The notes under the pieces were generated by a model. The model was not told the origin of the DNA, searched no databases, and was given only the letters and a program-made list of their open reading frames with translations. Both the position numbers and the translations under genes were made by a program. A stretch of 64,000 nt of DNA, from NCBI GenBank assembly GCA_002633005.1, contig NMRA01000079.1, positions 62,216 through 126,215 on the forward strand, written 5' to 3'. Of the stretch, positions 41,701-55,200 are shown piece by piece; the first letter of the stretch is position 1, and each line of letters begins with the position of its first letter. Origin of the DNA: Phoronis australis (Eukaryota > Phoronida > Phoronidae).

Positions 41701-44700
41701 CTGGAATTTCACATATTAGAACTTGCCTAAAAGTGAATTATATTTAATGGCAATATTACAAAGTCTTTCTACAACACTTTGTCTTGTGTTTTATCACTTC
41801 CGTGAAACATTAATTGGCCTGGGATCTCATATTTGACTGAAGACACGGCAGATAAAATTGTAAACGAAACCGTAACTGAAAATTTCGGTTACCATGAATG
41901 ACAGATCTTACAAGATATGTTCAAATACTAATGGTCAATCCACTTTTTCTAGCGCTTGGTGACCAGACAACCTTATTGCGTGAACGAAAGATGCCTCGCG
42001 TTAGTAGTTATGCGATCCTGTGGTAGGTCTTCATGGTTATCACAGACCAGAAAAAGTGTCATACAACGTGAGAATTGTATATTAGGTAAGGTAAAAAGCG
42101 GACATGTCTCGGAAATTGCAAAATCTCTTCAGTCTATAAATGAGACCACCAACACGAAGGTTTCTTATTATCGACTGAGTTCTCGAACAAAAATCCCTTA
42201 GCAATTAACCACACAATTAACGTTTCATTGTCTTCACATTGTAGAAACAAATTTTGCGAGACCCATTCAAAATTTCACGAAGGGAAGTTTAGGCCAATAT
42301 CAATGAAAACTCTTTTTACAGGGGCGGTTCCAGGAATTTGAGTTGGGGGGCAGGGCAGAGTATTAGCCAGATTTTGCCTGTGAGAAATTCGCACATCCAC
42401 ACAGCCAAATGGAGTCTGGAAGAATTTTAGGGTCATGACTAACTTGGCCCGCCTCAAATCCGCCACTGTTTTAGGAAACGATTGACATAATTTATTTACA
42501 CACGATTTAGCGTGGTCATTGGAAATATGAGTTGCCAAGAAGTATTTGAACAGATGTTTGATAAAAATGGCTGCCTTAAGTAAAACGTAACTGCACTTAC
42601 CAAGCGCCCAAAAGCATTTGTCAATTTTACTCTCTGCACGAATGGTCCACTCGGCACTGATATCGACCGAAGTTGGATTGTTGGCAGTATACGTCATAGA
42701 GATATTAGCAACAGTTGGAGGTAACCAGTCAATCGTAGTTGGAGTTGACACGACGCTGGTTTGTGCTTCAGCTTCGTTAACTACCAATAAAGACACGTAG
42801 ACTACAAGCCCGTGAGAAACGGACAAGTCACGGAAGATGTTATAGGGTCGTCGGCCAACGTTTTTCAGATATGCAAGCTGAAGTCCGCCAGGTGTGGTAC
42901 CGATTCCAATACTGGTATAACGTATTCTACTCTCATAATCCGTTATGGTCCAATGAACGAATAAGTCCGTCAATCCGATCTGGCGCACAGTAATTGATGC
43001 AACTGAGTCAATTGGCGACGTTCTGACGGCTTGTTTCAAGCTTATCTTTGTCACCGTGATTTTTGACTCCTCCACAAGGCTGAACTCAGTGTTGTCAGCT
43101 TCCTCTAACGGTACATCCATAACAAATGTACATTTCGTCAATTCGTCCGTTAGATGGAGCAAGTAGGTGTGGTTGCCTACGTGAATGTCTGAAAACAGTT
43201 GCTTGCATGGCGGTTGTGTTTCTATAAGAATCCTGTAAATACCAGACGACGGAATGCTGACAGTTTGTGTCACCTTGTCCCGCAATTTTAATCCAGTTTC
43301 AAAATCCAGTGTAGTCTTGTTCCCCACTGTCCATGCGCCGTTGAAATTAGCGACACTAACCGTAGAGAAATCGCCGTGGGATAATACATCAGTGCCAAGT
43401 GATAATACACGATATCCAACAGGTGGCGTTTGATCGTATGTAAATAATGGCGATGCTACGATTGTTTCGTGTCCAGCTGCATCTATCGCCTTGACGAGGA
43501 TATAGTAAGAGGTACCGAGGCTAAGAGACACTGCTGGTTGTGTGACACGATTAGCGATACCAACGTTAACAAAACTTTTGGTGTTGGCGGTCTTATTGTT
43601 ATCTCCAATGCCCCAGTGGTATTGCTTTATGAACGAATGTTTGTCACTGAATCCAATCCAACTAATTTCGAATGCATCTTCGCTTGACATGAAACGACGA
43701 TGGTGACGCCATCTGCCGTTGAATACAGCTCCGCCCAAGGGCGGCTCATTGTCAATAGTGACACCGTCTGAACTTTTATTAGCCGTGAGTCCAACGTTGT
43801 TTACAGCTCTGACGGTGACGTAGTATTTGCTACCTTGTGGAATACTGAGTCCGGTTTTGGAAAAGGACGTCGCAGTTCCAACGTCTTCCATGGGCAAAAT
43901 GTCGTTCCCTAAAACGAAAGGGCATTTTCTAACGTTATGTTGAGATTGCAAACAGACCCATAATTAATCTAGTTCATGGAAGTGACAGTTTTAATGGATA
44001 TATAAAAGTGCTTGCCAAATACGAAAATACAATTTAGACTGTAACGTACACAGTGTTACTTAGGGCCATGGCACACCCCAATGGCTCTCAGAACGACGGT
44101 AAAAACAGGAAAGCAGGCGACTGGAAAACCGATTAAGCTACATATAATTATATACTGTATATTTGCACCGAGTTTCTCCCTGGACGGTGTAATAATTGAA
44201 GCATGTTTTGACCACGGTGCACGTTTTCACCTGTCCCCGAGCCCACTTCATCAAGTGTTGGGACAGACGCAAACATTCTGCGAACACTTATGGTGACAGA
44301 GCCCTTTTCTAGTGATATCTCCCTATATTTTTGGAAAACATGCAAACACGCATTCATAAATTGTAAGATTCCTTCTTAATATTTTGTACTACATTTTTGT
44401 CCTACTATGAACGAATATTTTTGCTTAAAATGTCATGGCCCTGTAACAGAAAAGTAGTTTTCACCACCATCCGGAAAAGGGACAAAACTCCAGTGGGAAT
44501 AGACTAAGCGTAGTACAATGCTAGGAAGAATTATATAGACACTGTCGCATTCGAGGCAAGTTTTTGATCAAAGTGGCCTGAGACGGGCAAGAATAGGGCA
44601 AAAAAGCAAACCAAGGAAAATCACGCGGCCGACCGTTTGGAAAGTATGCTGGAAACCCTAGAACCGCACGATAGCTAAGTGGCGATTACACGTAGTTTGT

Positions 44701-47700
44701 CTATAAGGTTGTCTGCGTTCCATAAGCAAAGATTTCAGTTCGCTCTGCAAGTGCTTCGCGTTTAATCGTTAAATCTGCGATCGGAACGCCGCCCAGCAAT
44801 TTCCGATCGTGTCAAGTTTCCGCCCGTTTCGTCAAGTTGTTTAGCCGGACTCAAGAACGAGTTAGGTGCAACAGACCTCTTAGATTTGCTATGTTCATGA
44901 ATTGGTCTCCGTGACAGTTTCAAAAACACTTGGCAGTGTTCGACGCTTAGATAGACGGCAGGTCGTAATTGGCGACTTGCGGAGAATCCCAGGTCGCCAG
45001 GTAAATTCCGAGGTTTCCAAAACACACGTCAGAATTGTCGACTAAAAAATGTAAGGCCGTACTCGGTTCTCAGGAGCTTACACACACCTCTAATTTCTCT
45101 TGGTAAACAAAATATGCACCATTCAATCGCCAACTCAATTCATTCTGCTAACGAAGATAGGACGCAGACGATCGCATACAATGGAGGCACTCGTGTTTCA
45201 CCGATCTTGTCTCATTTTTGCCGAATAGTTCCGACTTCCGTCAGTTCACTTCCTGTTGTATTTTAAGCGCGTTTGATGTATGCTGACTTCTAATGGTGGG
45301 AAATGCACTGATTTCGCGAAACAAAGGGCTCCGTTGTGAAGCAAACAAAGGCATTAAAACTAGAAATACTGTTAATAGGTTGAAACGAATTTCGGGGGAA
45401 TTGTTGCCTGATTTTGATACTTTCTGTGGCGACACCAGGCCCCAAATAGAGCACTGCTTGGTCAACAGAAGCGTTTTTTTAAATTAAATAAACAACAAAT
45501 TGATCACTCAACAAATAATAAAACCTCATTATTTAAGAATTTGGAAATGCAGTGAGATATTTTACCTTCCACAGTCGTGCCTACTGATACTTCATAATGG
45601 TGAATCCCGCTATCAGCATCACTGAAAGTTTTATCCCATCGTGCATAGATGGCGCTAGTTGATTTTGTGTATTCAATGTCCACGTTGTCAGACGCAGAAG
45701 CGGTATCCCATACTCCGTAACCCTTGGCAACCTTCGGTGGTGTGAAATCAACACGGACTCCGTCGGACTCAACTTCTGTATACTCATTTGCGTTCCACCA
45801 GAAACGCACGTACAACGAATATTCTGCACGCTGGAGAAGCGCCTTGTTATATGGTAAACAATACACAGCAGTTTTCACAAGACCGTTGTCAAACACAAAC
45901 TTTTCAGTGATAAGGTTCAACAAACCAGCACCCACGCCTTGTTTCTTCCGGCCAAATCCCCATTCGTAGCGAAAGGCACTACCTGTGAGCTCCCAAGTAC
46001 CGGAGAGACACTTATCAGAAGCCGTGTAATCCTGATTTTTTTTAATATCCAGTCCATCCACGACTTTGAGGTTGCGACTTGATGACGTATTTGTACAATC
46101 TTGTTCATTGCCATCATGTCTGCAGTTGTAAAATGTTCCGCCATATTCACCGCATGAGCAAACTTTCTTGCACCCAAATACTACGCAGGAATGCCGCTGA
46201 ATGAATAAATTATCAGGAGAGACAACTTTCACGGAGGTCTGGCCAATATCTGACGTCATACCAGCCCCATTGACTGCGTAAATGGTAATGTAGACCACGT
46301 CACCGACGTTTATGCTGCTGGTGAGTGAGAACGTGTGGCTCTGAACTGCAGAAGAGGAGTCGTGGGCGACCTCTGTTGGTTTTAATATGTCCCACTTATG
46401 GTAGTTAGTTCCAAACGTCACTACGTACTTGTCAATACCAGACTGGCCGTCGTAAAACTCTTCCCATTCCAAATTAGCCGTCGAGCCACCAGCTCCATAA
46501 GTTAGCGTGTGATTGAAATGTCCCAAATGCGGAGGTGTGGAATCAGTTAACAAAGGCTTAGATGTCGCTGTAGTACAGAGTCCAGCCGCATTACATCCCG
46601 TGACTATTGCCCAGAAGCGGTCACCATCTGCCATCTGGTGACTGCCAGCTAAAACAACAGTCACATGGGATGCCGCGTCCAGATGGTATTCGCTGACTGG
46701 GTGTTGGTTGTCATCATGGGATTTCACGTCGACCACGTGACGAACAACAGGACTCTCTCCGTCAGTAAATTCCCAATGAATACGAATAAGTGAAGGGTCG
46801 TACTGAGTGTTGGCCTTACGCGACACACCATCAACATTAAATGACGGCGCCGTCTTTGCAGTTGGAGCTGTATTGTCAATAATGAAATGGTGGGATGATA
46901 CGACGGTAATGTGATCGGCATTGTTTGTTGCCTTAATTTTCACGTACAGCTTTTTATGGGGTGTAAGCGACAGGCCACCTTTATGAACCTGTTTTGTGAG
47001 ATAGGCGTTAGTGTAGGAGACCTCGCTGCAATCGTCACCATCATCCGTACCAATGCACCATTCGTACCGGCGAATATATGAATGCGGATCATTGAATCCG
47101 AACCAGCGGATGGAGATGGAAGACCTAAAAATACGAAGGACGTTCATCAAAAACCAATTCCATGCTCCAATTCCGGTAATATGTGTTAGCAACTAAGAAT
47201 CATTATACAGACTGAGCTAAATATTTTTATTCAAGTACTGTCAATTATTTTTGTAGCTGTAAAAATGCACAATTCGAGAGGGTTGCGCAAAATGTCTCTT
47301 TAGTCCTTATCAAATTTGCAACGAAGTTTTATTTGAACTGATCGTCCAAGTTCTCGAAGTTTATTTTTTCAGATTTGAGTTATTGTCAATCATTTGCTTC
47401 GTATGTACGTTACTCATACTGGGGTTATAAAAATACCCGTGCGGTAAATTCTCCGCCAATCTAAAAACTTGGTTAGATGTTGACCACTCACGTTTCTGCC
47501 TGATACGTGGAATGGTAGTCGTCATATCCCACATTCACGATGCCAGAGAGTGGAGGAGAATTGTCGGCCACTACACCGTCAGATGTCGCTGTCGTGCACA
47601 TGTCGATCTCATTACATGCTTTGACAGTGACATAGTACTTCTCGCCAGGGACGAGCTGCATGATGACTGTATATGCTAGAATAAGTCCAGTTTATGTTAA

Positions 47701-49216
47701 TCACTTAACAAATGATTCATCAAGTTAAAGGACAAACTGTCTTTACAATGGGCAACGTCCGTGAAGAGGTATAGAGACAATGCAGATGCCCAAAGTTTAT
47801 CTGACAAGTGTGCCTCGCCATTGGCCTAATTCCTTCTTGAGGTACTTCAATCAAGATTGTTACAGAGCAACATTTCCCCCACCATAAAGCCAACACGGCA
47901 ATACTGCATGATCGCTAAGCCAAAACTTTATGACTCTCATTTTGAAGCAAAAGGGAGGGCCATCTTTATACTTCCTTTACAAATGACAACGTACAGAAGC
48001 GAACTTCCAATAATCTTCTGTCCTTATGGACGCCCAAAGTTTCCGTTCACAATACTTGTCATAATCTGTGTCTGCTAGCAAGACAATAAGCCCTGCCTTC
48101 ACTTGGCTTCTAAGTCTGTCTATAATCTTTCAGTATACCCAGATATACGTGAAATCCACACACCTGTCACGAGACCAACGCTCTCGAAAGTATGGGCGTC
48201 CTGTTCCCCGCGTTCTGTTCCTACAGCGACGTAATACCTAACATCCGACTCGCCATCTTCAAAGCCAAACCAATTGGCTGATATCTCTGTGGTGTCTTGT
48301 TGATAATCCCAGTCACCCTATGATGGATTAATTGGCCAGAGATAATTTCCATCCAAAACCGTCTATTTCAGAGCACCCACTTAAGAATTGCCTGGGGACG
48401 TTGTCATGAGTTTATTTGAATAACGGTTCCCAACTCCAAAAGGCAGGGATTTCGACTAATCAGAATTGTGAAACCTTTGACGACAAGAAACTTTAGACAC
48501 GAGGAAAGTTTTAGGTGTCTCCTATTGGTTAGAGTAACATTCTCATTATAGCATTATAAACATTGTTTAATGATTTGCATCCAATGGACGGGTCTGTTTC
48601 AGGAAAAGTGACCTAAGAGTACTTCAGATAAAAATTGGTGGTCTTAACTTTCATATCTGAAAATACACACATAACTAATACATGTAGGTATTTAGATAAT
48701 TTCTATAAAATGTTTCTGGACTGTGATGCACTTATTACCCCTTTGCCAGACCTTTATTAAGCAATTGACCAATTGCAAGCTCCGACTCCGTGCGAAAAGT
48801 CGACAAACAAAACAATAAGTTTTACCTGACGACGTGTTGTTTGTCGGTTATAATGGCGGTTTGGACACGAAGGTGTGTCAAGGATGCTGCGTTCCGATTG
48901 GTCAGTTAAACTGTCATTCAAAATCCTGGCGATAGGTTAATTCTGAATAGGGGTCATAAAACCAAACGTCTGTCCGAAGTTTCAGGGCACTTTTCATGAA
49001 ACGGACACCTGGTATTCTGCTTTTTGCTGTCGCACAATTAGTCCACCCTTTCAGTGTAAAAACACTCCGGTAAAGCACTTTCTCAACATGTCGAGGTAGC
49101 GTGGTTCTAAGTGAATGGTTTTGCCCGAAGCCCTCGGTTTATTCTCCTGACACCTGCTTATTGGGAACGTTTTGCATTTTTTCAAACTCGAACTCAACGT
49201 GTGTGTGTGTGCGTGC

Positions 49217-49263
<47 letters not shown>

Positions 49264-52200
49264 GTAAGTAAGTAAGTATACTGCCAGACATTACTTTATT
49301 TTAAAAAAATTTTGAAACAAAAAGTCATAATTTAAAAAGTGACTTAGTTGTGGTTGACATTTGTAAATTGAAGTAAAGAAGATTTACCCGGTAGTGTATT
49401 TTTAAGGATTGTCAGTTCTCAACACCTTATGAACATTGTCTCTTAAATGATTTCCCGCCTCTACGCTAGATGGCAACACATGTTGCTGTTTGGGCGGGTA
49501 AACTCCACTCGATTCAGTGACATGTTTGTTACCTGTGTAACAGTCGCGTCTCCTTCACTGAACTCACACTGCGGGAGACTAATCGATACAACTACTAAAT
49601 GTTCAAAATGTTCTGGACAAGCACCAGGTGCTCTTACGTGACAATAGCTTTGACAAACATGTGTGACATGGTAATAGCCAATCAAAGTTTAACGTGAGCT
49701 AATAAAAACTGAGGAAGTACTAAGTGTTTCAGAGCATGTGTGTTTTTCCAAAATTTGGGCTAACGAGGAGAAAGGTACACAATGCAATAAATAGATACAA
49801 TTTGAACTCATCTGTCCTGCCCATAACTCACTTGTTTTCTGTCGGGTCCGTCGTAGACATAACCTTTGGCTGGTCCAGACTTATCACACGTGAAAATAGG
49901 AGAGTTGCCTACAGCAGAAAGTCCCACCACATTTGTGGCCTGAAAGTTTCAGAAAAGCAGCGCCATGAGAACACAAACCCAAGTGCATAACAGAAAAGCA
50001 AGAAAACACAATTGTAAAGACGTACATGTATAACTCGCAATGAATTTGAAAATGGGTGCACTTGAATCACTAAGTATAGTCAACAAAAATAGACACAACT
50101 GACATACGTACAAGTATCTGCGCGTAGTAGTGGTGACCTTCTACGAGGGGAAGATCCTGGAAGATAACAAAGTTGTGTGAAGCTTCGCTGAAAGGTACGA
50201 CGTCCTGACTGCGCGGGTGAGCTCCTATAGCAACCCTGTACGTGATCAAAGCACTGTGGGGATCACTAAAGTCCTCCCAATGTATCTCCAATTGGTCGCA
50301 TCGAACCACCGGTTGATGTCGAGTTAAGCTCCCAACCCGAACAATGTTGGCTTGTGGGGGCGTTGTGTCAACAAAGATTCCTTGTGAAACTGCAGTGGCT
50401 GATAACCCCACGTGGTCAATAGCTGTAAAATAGGTAACCATCACATTTATAGAGTCAAGACAAGCTGATGCGAGGCCAAGTTTGAAATCGACAAATCTTA
50501 CTCAGTGGCAATGACATTACCTTTAACAGAAACATAGTACGTCTTCCCAGATTCCAGGTTAAGACCTGTTGCAGTGGTGGCCAGAGATTGACCAACGTCA
50601 ACAAATTCTCGAACGTCCACGGCGCCAGGCGTTGTTCCTTAAAACAATATGTTGTAGTTACAAGCATAGCAATGAATAATATTGGCACCAACTTTAAAGA
50701 GTTGAAAATATTACTAGTATTTAAAACACAAAGTTTCAGTTTACAAATTGTATCATCTTCGTCAACCTTTCTGTCCAAAAAGTAACACAACTCGTTACTG
50801 GAACTTACCTATTCCGTACTTGTAAGTCTTAATTCCTGTAGAATGGAACATAACATCAGCCATTGACTCTTCGATGTCGACGAATCCCCACCACCTGACG
50901 ACCAATTCATGGTTGTTTTGCGTGTACCCTTGTCTCAACGTGTCTACAGCGACAAATCCTCGACTTGGTGGGCTCGTGTCCACTATATAGCCATTACTGC
51001 ACATGCGCAATTCTGGAAGGAACTCCTTTGAGTTCTCTCGAGTCACTACTGTCTGATTGCTGTGAACACAAGTGTAGTACTTTCTCCCGTGTTGTAAATT
51101 CAAGCCACTGAACGTGACAAAATTGTTGACAGTCTGGATTTGGTCGCCAATGCATTCCTTCATACCGTGGGCGCAACCGAAAGGCATTGGCATAGTTGCA
51201 TTAGTTCCGTTTACTTTATGACCGGTGAGATTATACGAATACTGAATGTAGTGGTGGACAGCCCCTGGTGTGTCTGTTATGTACCAAATGTACCATGGAT
51301 ATTGAAGACCAGTGATAGCAGCGGAAACAGACTTTGTGTCGTTAATATAGTCCTTGTCCAACTTGTGGAGAACACGCGCTTTTTCTTCAAGTTTCTCGCT
51401 ATTTATTAAATCACGTACACCCAACGTGGTTTGCAGATCGAAAATATAATGGCCCTCGTCAATCCCACTGTCCGATATCTCAAAGGTTAGAGGCGACGAT
51501 GCGATAGAGAATGTTCTTAGAGGATTGTATCCTTTCACAGAGAAGTAGATTGCCTTCAGTGGTCTGTGTTTCAGATGCATTTCGTGAGTCACCTGTAAAA
51601 TAGTGTTTTTTAGAAATTATGGCCTTGACTTCGGTAGATCGAGAAATAAATCGATATTCGTTTGGCTTAGAATATTGCAATTGCGTTATGTTAACGAAGG
51701 GTAAAGAGGTAACACGGACATGAATTTGGTTTTGCAACTGGGTTATCGTTTCATATCAATCAGTACGTAAAAACATTGTTTTTGTGAAAATTCATTGGTG
51801 TTACTGTAGACAAGACCCTCAGCTGGTCTAGCCATATGAGTGGTACTGTGTCCAAAATTAGACAACGTCTTGGTATTCTCCGCAGAAGGGCTTCTGCAAT
51901 ATTTCTGTGCTTGTATATTTCCTCTGTTAGTTTATTGTTTATTTGTTTTCCTCTCTAATGAATGCTCAGACGCAGGCGGCCAGACTTGTTCTATATGTAC
52001 CTGTTGACACTCCATCAACTAATATGTTTAACAGACTGGGGTGGCTCCCTATTGGCAAATATTTTACATTTTGGCGTTTGTATATGATGTATATTTTCAC
52101 AATAATGTACCAACTTATTTATCCCATAACCTTGTACTTGTTCGAAATAGCAACCCAAATCAGGACAAGATTTTCTACCTCAAACAATTTGGTTTTGCCT

Positions 52201-55200
52201 AAACACAGACCTTCGTTTTACTCAAAGTCCTTCTTTATTCAGGCCATTTAACAGTGGAACAACTTGCCAAATAGAAGAAGGCTGACCGTTATGATGACTT
52301 CAGACTCAAACTCATTAGTTACCTGTGGTCGTCATAGCTGTCCCTCCTTTTGTCACTCCAATGTGTATACAATATCAAAAAATATTTATTTATTTTTAAT
52401 TCAGTTTGTATATCCAATTTGTAAATGCTCCTTATTTATTTAATTTAATTTTTGCTGTACAGGACCACGCTCTATATTAGCCTTTGGCTGAAGCATGTTT
52501 TATATCTAATTTATTTCATCCTCTATAAATAAAGTTTATAATTATTATTTATTTACAACACAGTTAACATACTATTATACAATTTCAAGTAACATAGTAA
52601 TGTTATTACAATGATTGTTATAGAGTTACGGTGTTATGAAGGACCTTACTGACAACGGTGTATTTAGGCAAATGTCTGTTTAACTATATATTCATAAAGC
52701 ACAAAAATGGTTCTAGATGATCATTGCAATGGGTCCACATGCGCAGCCTGCGCACGTGTGGTGCAACGTGTACAATACCTCCTGATATTATTTTAGATAG
52801 ATTTCTTCAAAATTTAAGATTCTAACTCAGCAAAAATAAATATTATAAAAATTGAAAGCCCGTAGAATTTTATGTTTGGCTTATTATCCGTTTGCCATTA
52901 ATTGGGTCACGTGTTTTCAGGAAAATTTAGCGAAAAGGGTTCATTCACATTAGATTAAAGGTATTAAGAGCACGTGTAAAATTCGTTAACAGCATATATT
53001 CAAGATAAAATCTCCATAACTCTATTGTAGTTTTCTAAATTATCATTTCATATTCGTTTTACGCATTTTTTATTATTTGTTATCCTATTTTGGATAACCA
53101 CTCATGCAAAATTCATGAAAAGAATACTACGTTGACAACCTATCCGGTAGAGATTTGGCAAAGCAACGGTTTGCGCACCACAGAATCTGGCGGTTCAGAT
53201 CAAAAACACCATGATGCTGTAGTTAATTAAATCGCCTCAGGCTACTGATGCTATCGTGATCACAATTGGGGACGATATTAATTTCGTTTTGAAAGTTTGT
53301 AAATAGCCTATTTGAATAGCTCGTGAAACGCGCACGTGATTGGGTTTTTGAATAGCCTATTTGAATAGCTCGTGAAACGCGCACGTGATTGGGTTTTTGA
53401 ATAGCCTATTTGAATAGCTCGTGAAACGCGCACGTGATTGGGTTTTTGAATTTTGGATGTTGGACAGCAAATGTGACTTACAACCTAAACGTTTGCATAA
53501 TGTTGCAATATGTTCCTCATTAATTCTGCTAAGAGTGAAACATAATTGGGCCAATTAACAAACCACCAGCAGTTGGATTTTGAGATGATCCAAGAGTCAT
53601 TGTGCAATTCTAGGCGTGTTGGAACATTTGAAATACAATTCCTCACAGCGTTTCGGAGAACAGGACATGAACCATGTTATGTGACAGTCTCATATGAAAC
53701 TAGTCCGACCAGTCGCTCATGACATAAACCATGGAATGTGACAATCTCATATGAAACTAGTCCGACCAGTTGCTCATGACATAAACCATGGAATGTGACA
53801 GTCTCATATGAAACGAGTCCGACCAGTCGCTCATGACATACAGTATAGTATGATAAACAACGTTGACTAAATTTGGTCGTTTTTTCTAGAGTCCAGCTGC
53901 ATAACATTAGCATTTTGCATTTCGAGGAAACAAAACAGTTTGATCAAAACGCTTGTGAAAACCTCTTTTTACTTAACGTGAAGTAATCATTTTATTTACC
54001 TTAATTGTGGTCTTGGAGAACGAAGTGGATACGTTTGTCCAAGGAGTGATTGGAGCAACACCGTCTGGCTCTGATGTCACAGCCCACTGATGTTCAATCG
54101 CTTTGCTCTGTAGTATTCCCTCGGTCACTAAAAATGGTGTCCACTCAGCTTGTATGATGATCGTCATGCTGTCTCCCACTTTTGTTGCGTTGGCAACGAC
54201 AGCTTTGACAGTCGTCGGTTGAACTTCACTGTTGTAAATGATAACGCCACTTGAAGTTACTGCTGGCAGACATTTTGAATGAAAGCACATGGCAACCCTT
54301 AAACGATATTGTTTCCCGTTTTCCAAGTTTAAATTCCCGACGATATAGCTGTTAACTTTACCGACACTTATGTCCGACGTTATCACACCAACTTCACTGC
54401 ACGCGATACTGTTCGACTTCTGAGTGCAGTTTTCTTCAACAACTGATAGTGAGTAGTGGGTATAATGTGAGCCAAGATCACCAGAGTGGCGCCACCATCC
54501 GGCCAAGTGTTGGCGTGACGCCTGATAAGCGGTATCTTCGGAACACGATGACAGCACTGCACAACCAGGACCGTCAAATACGTGGAGTTGTGATTGGTGG
54601 GAAGACGGATCAATGACTTTTACCCCGTCAGATGATACAGTTACATTCCCGACAGATCCTTTAGCTAATACTGTGGCGTAATATGACGTCTTGTCGGAAA
54701 GGGCCAACCCCGTGAAGCAATAGGAAGTTGCATTGCCGACATTTGTGAAAGACTGGACGTCTGACTGTGCTTTTGTCGTGCCAATGGCAACTTCGAACGT
54801 TAATTTGTCTCTATAATGCTGAAAACCTGACCATTTCGTGCATAATTTCGATGTGCTGAATTGAAAATCAATATCAGATTCATGTTTAGCATTCGCATTA
54901 TCTTCGATATCGTAAACAACGCCCGATCTAGGCGGGGTAGTTGTTTTTAGGCGGAATCCTGTTGACTGGAAAACGGCGGATAGTCGAGCTGTGTTAGAGA
55001 CTTCGATGGAGAAAAAGTATTCCTTATCTGACTCGTGGTCGTGATCAACAAGTGACTGGAGGGGAAAGCTTGCCTGGTATGAACCGCCATTCCCTGTGAC
55101 GTTGGTGAATTGTACAATCTCTTGCAGGTTGATCGAGGTGCCTTGAAATTTAAATTAATAAATCTTCAATTGTTATCTTTAGTTTGCATGCGTCAACCAA

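Noticed and set aside
44762-45025. 87-codon minus frame in an intron of the giant gene
   Set aside because: No recognisable domain, no phase-compatible splice sites, and exons 14 and 15 already join in frame.
49199-49279. TAAG array as a telomere-like or regulatory repeat
   Set aside because: A four-base unit with slippage typical of an ordinary microsatellite; no telomeric hexamer.
51943-52251. 102-codon plus frame as an independent gene
   Set aside because: It contains the LGWLPI motif and flanks of a LINE polymerase C-terminus and belongs to the broken LINE fragment.
53677-53913. Minus frame with a 19-residue repeat (LVGLVSYETVT-like)
   Set aside because: It is a by-product of the 57-bp tandem repeat (a multiple of three), lies in an intron, and has no splice sites that would join it to the giant gene.
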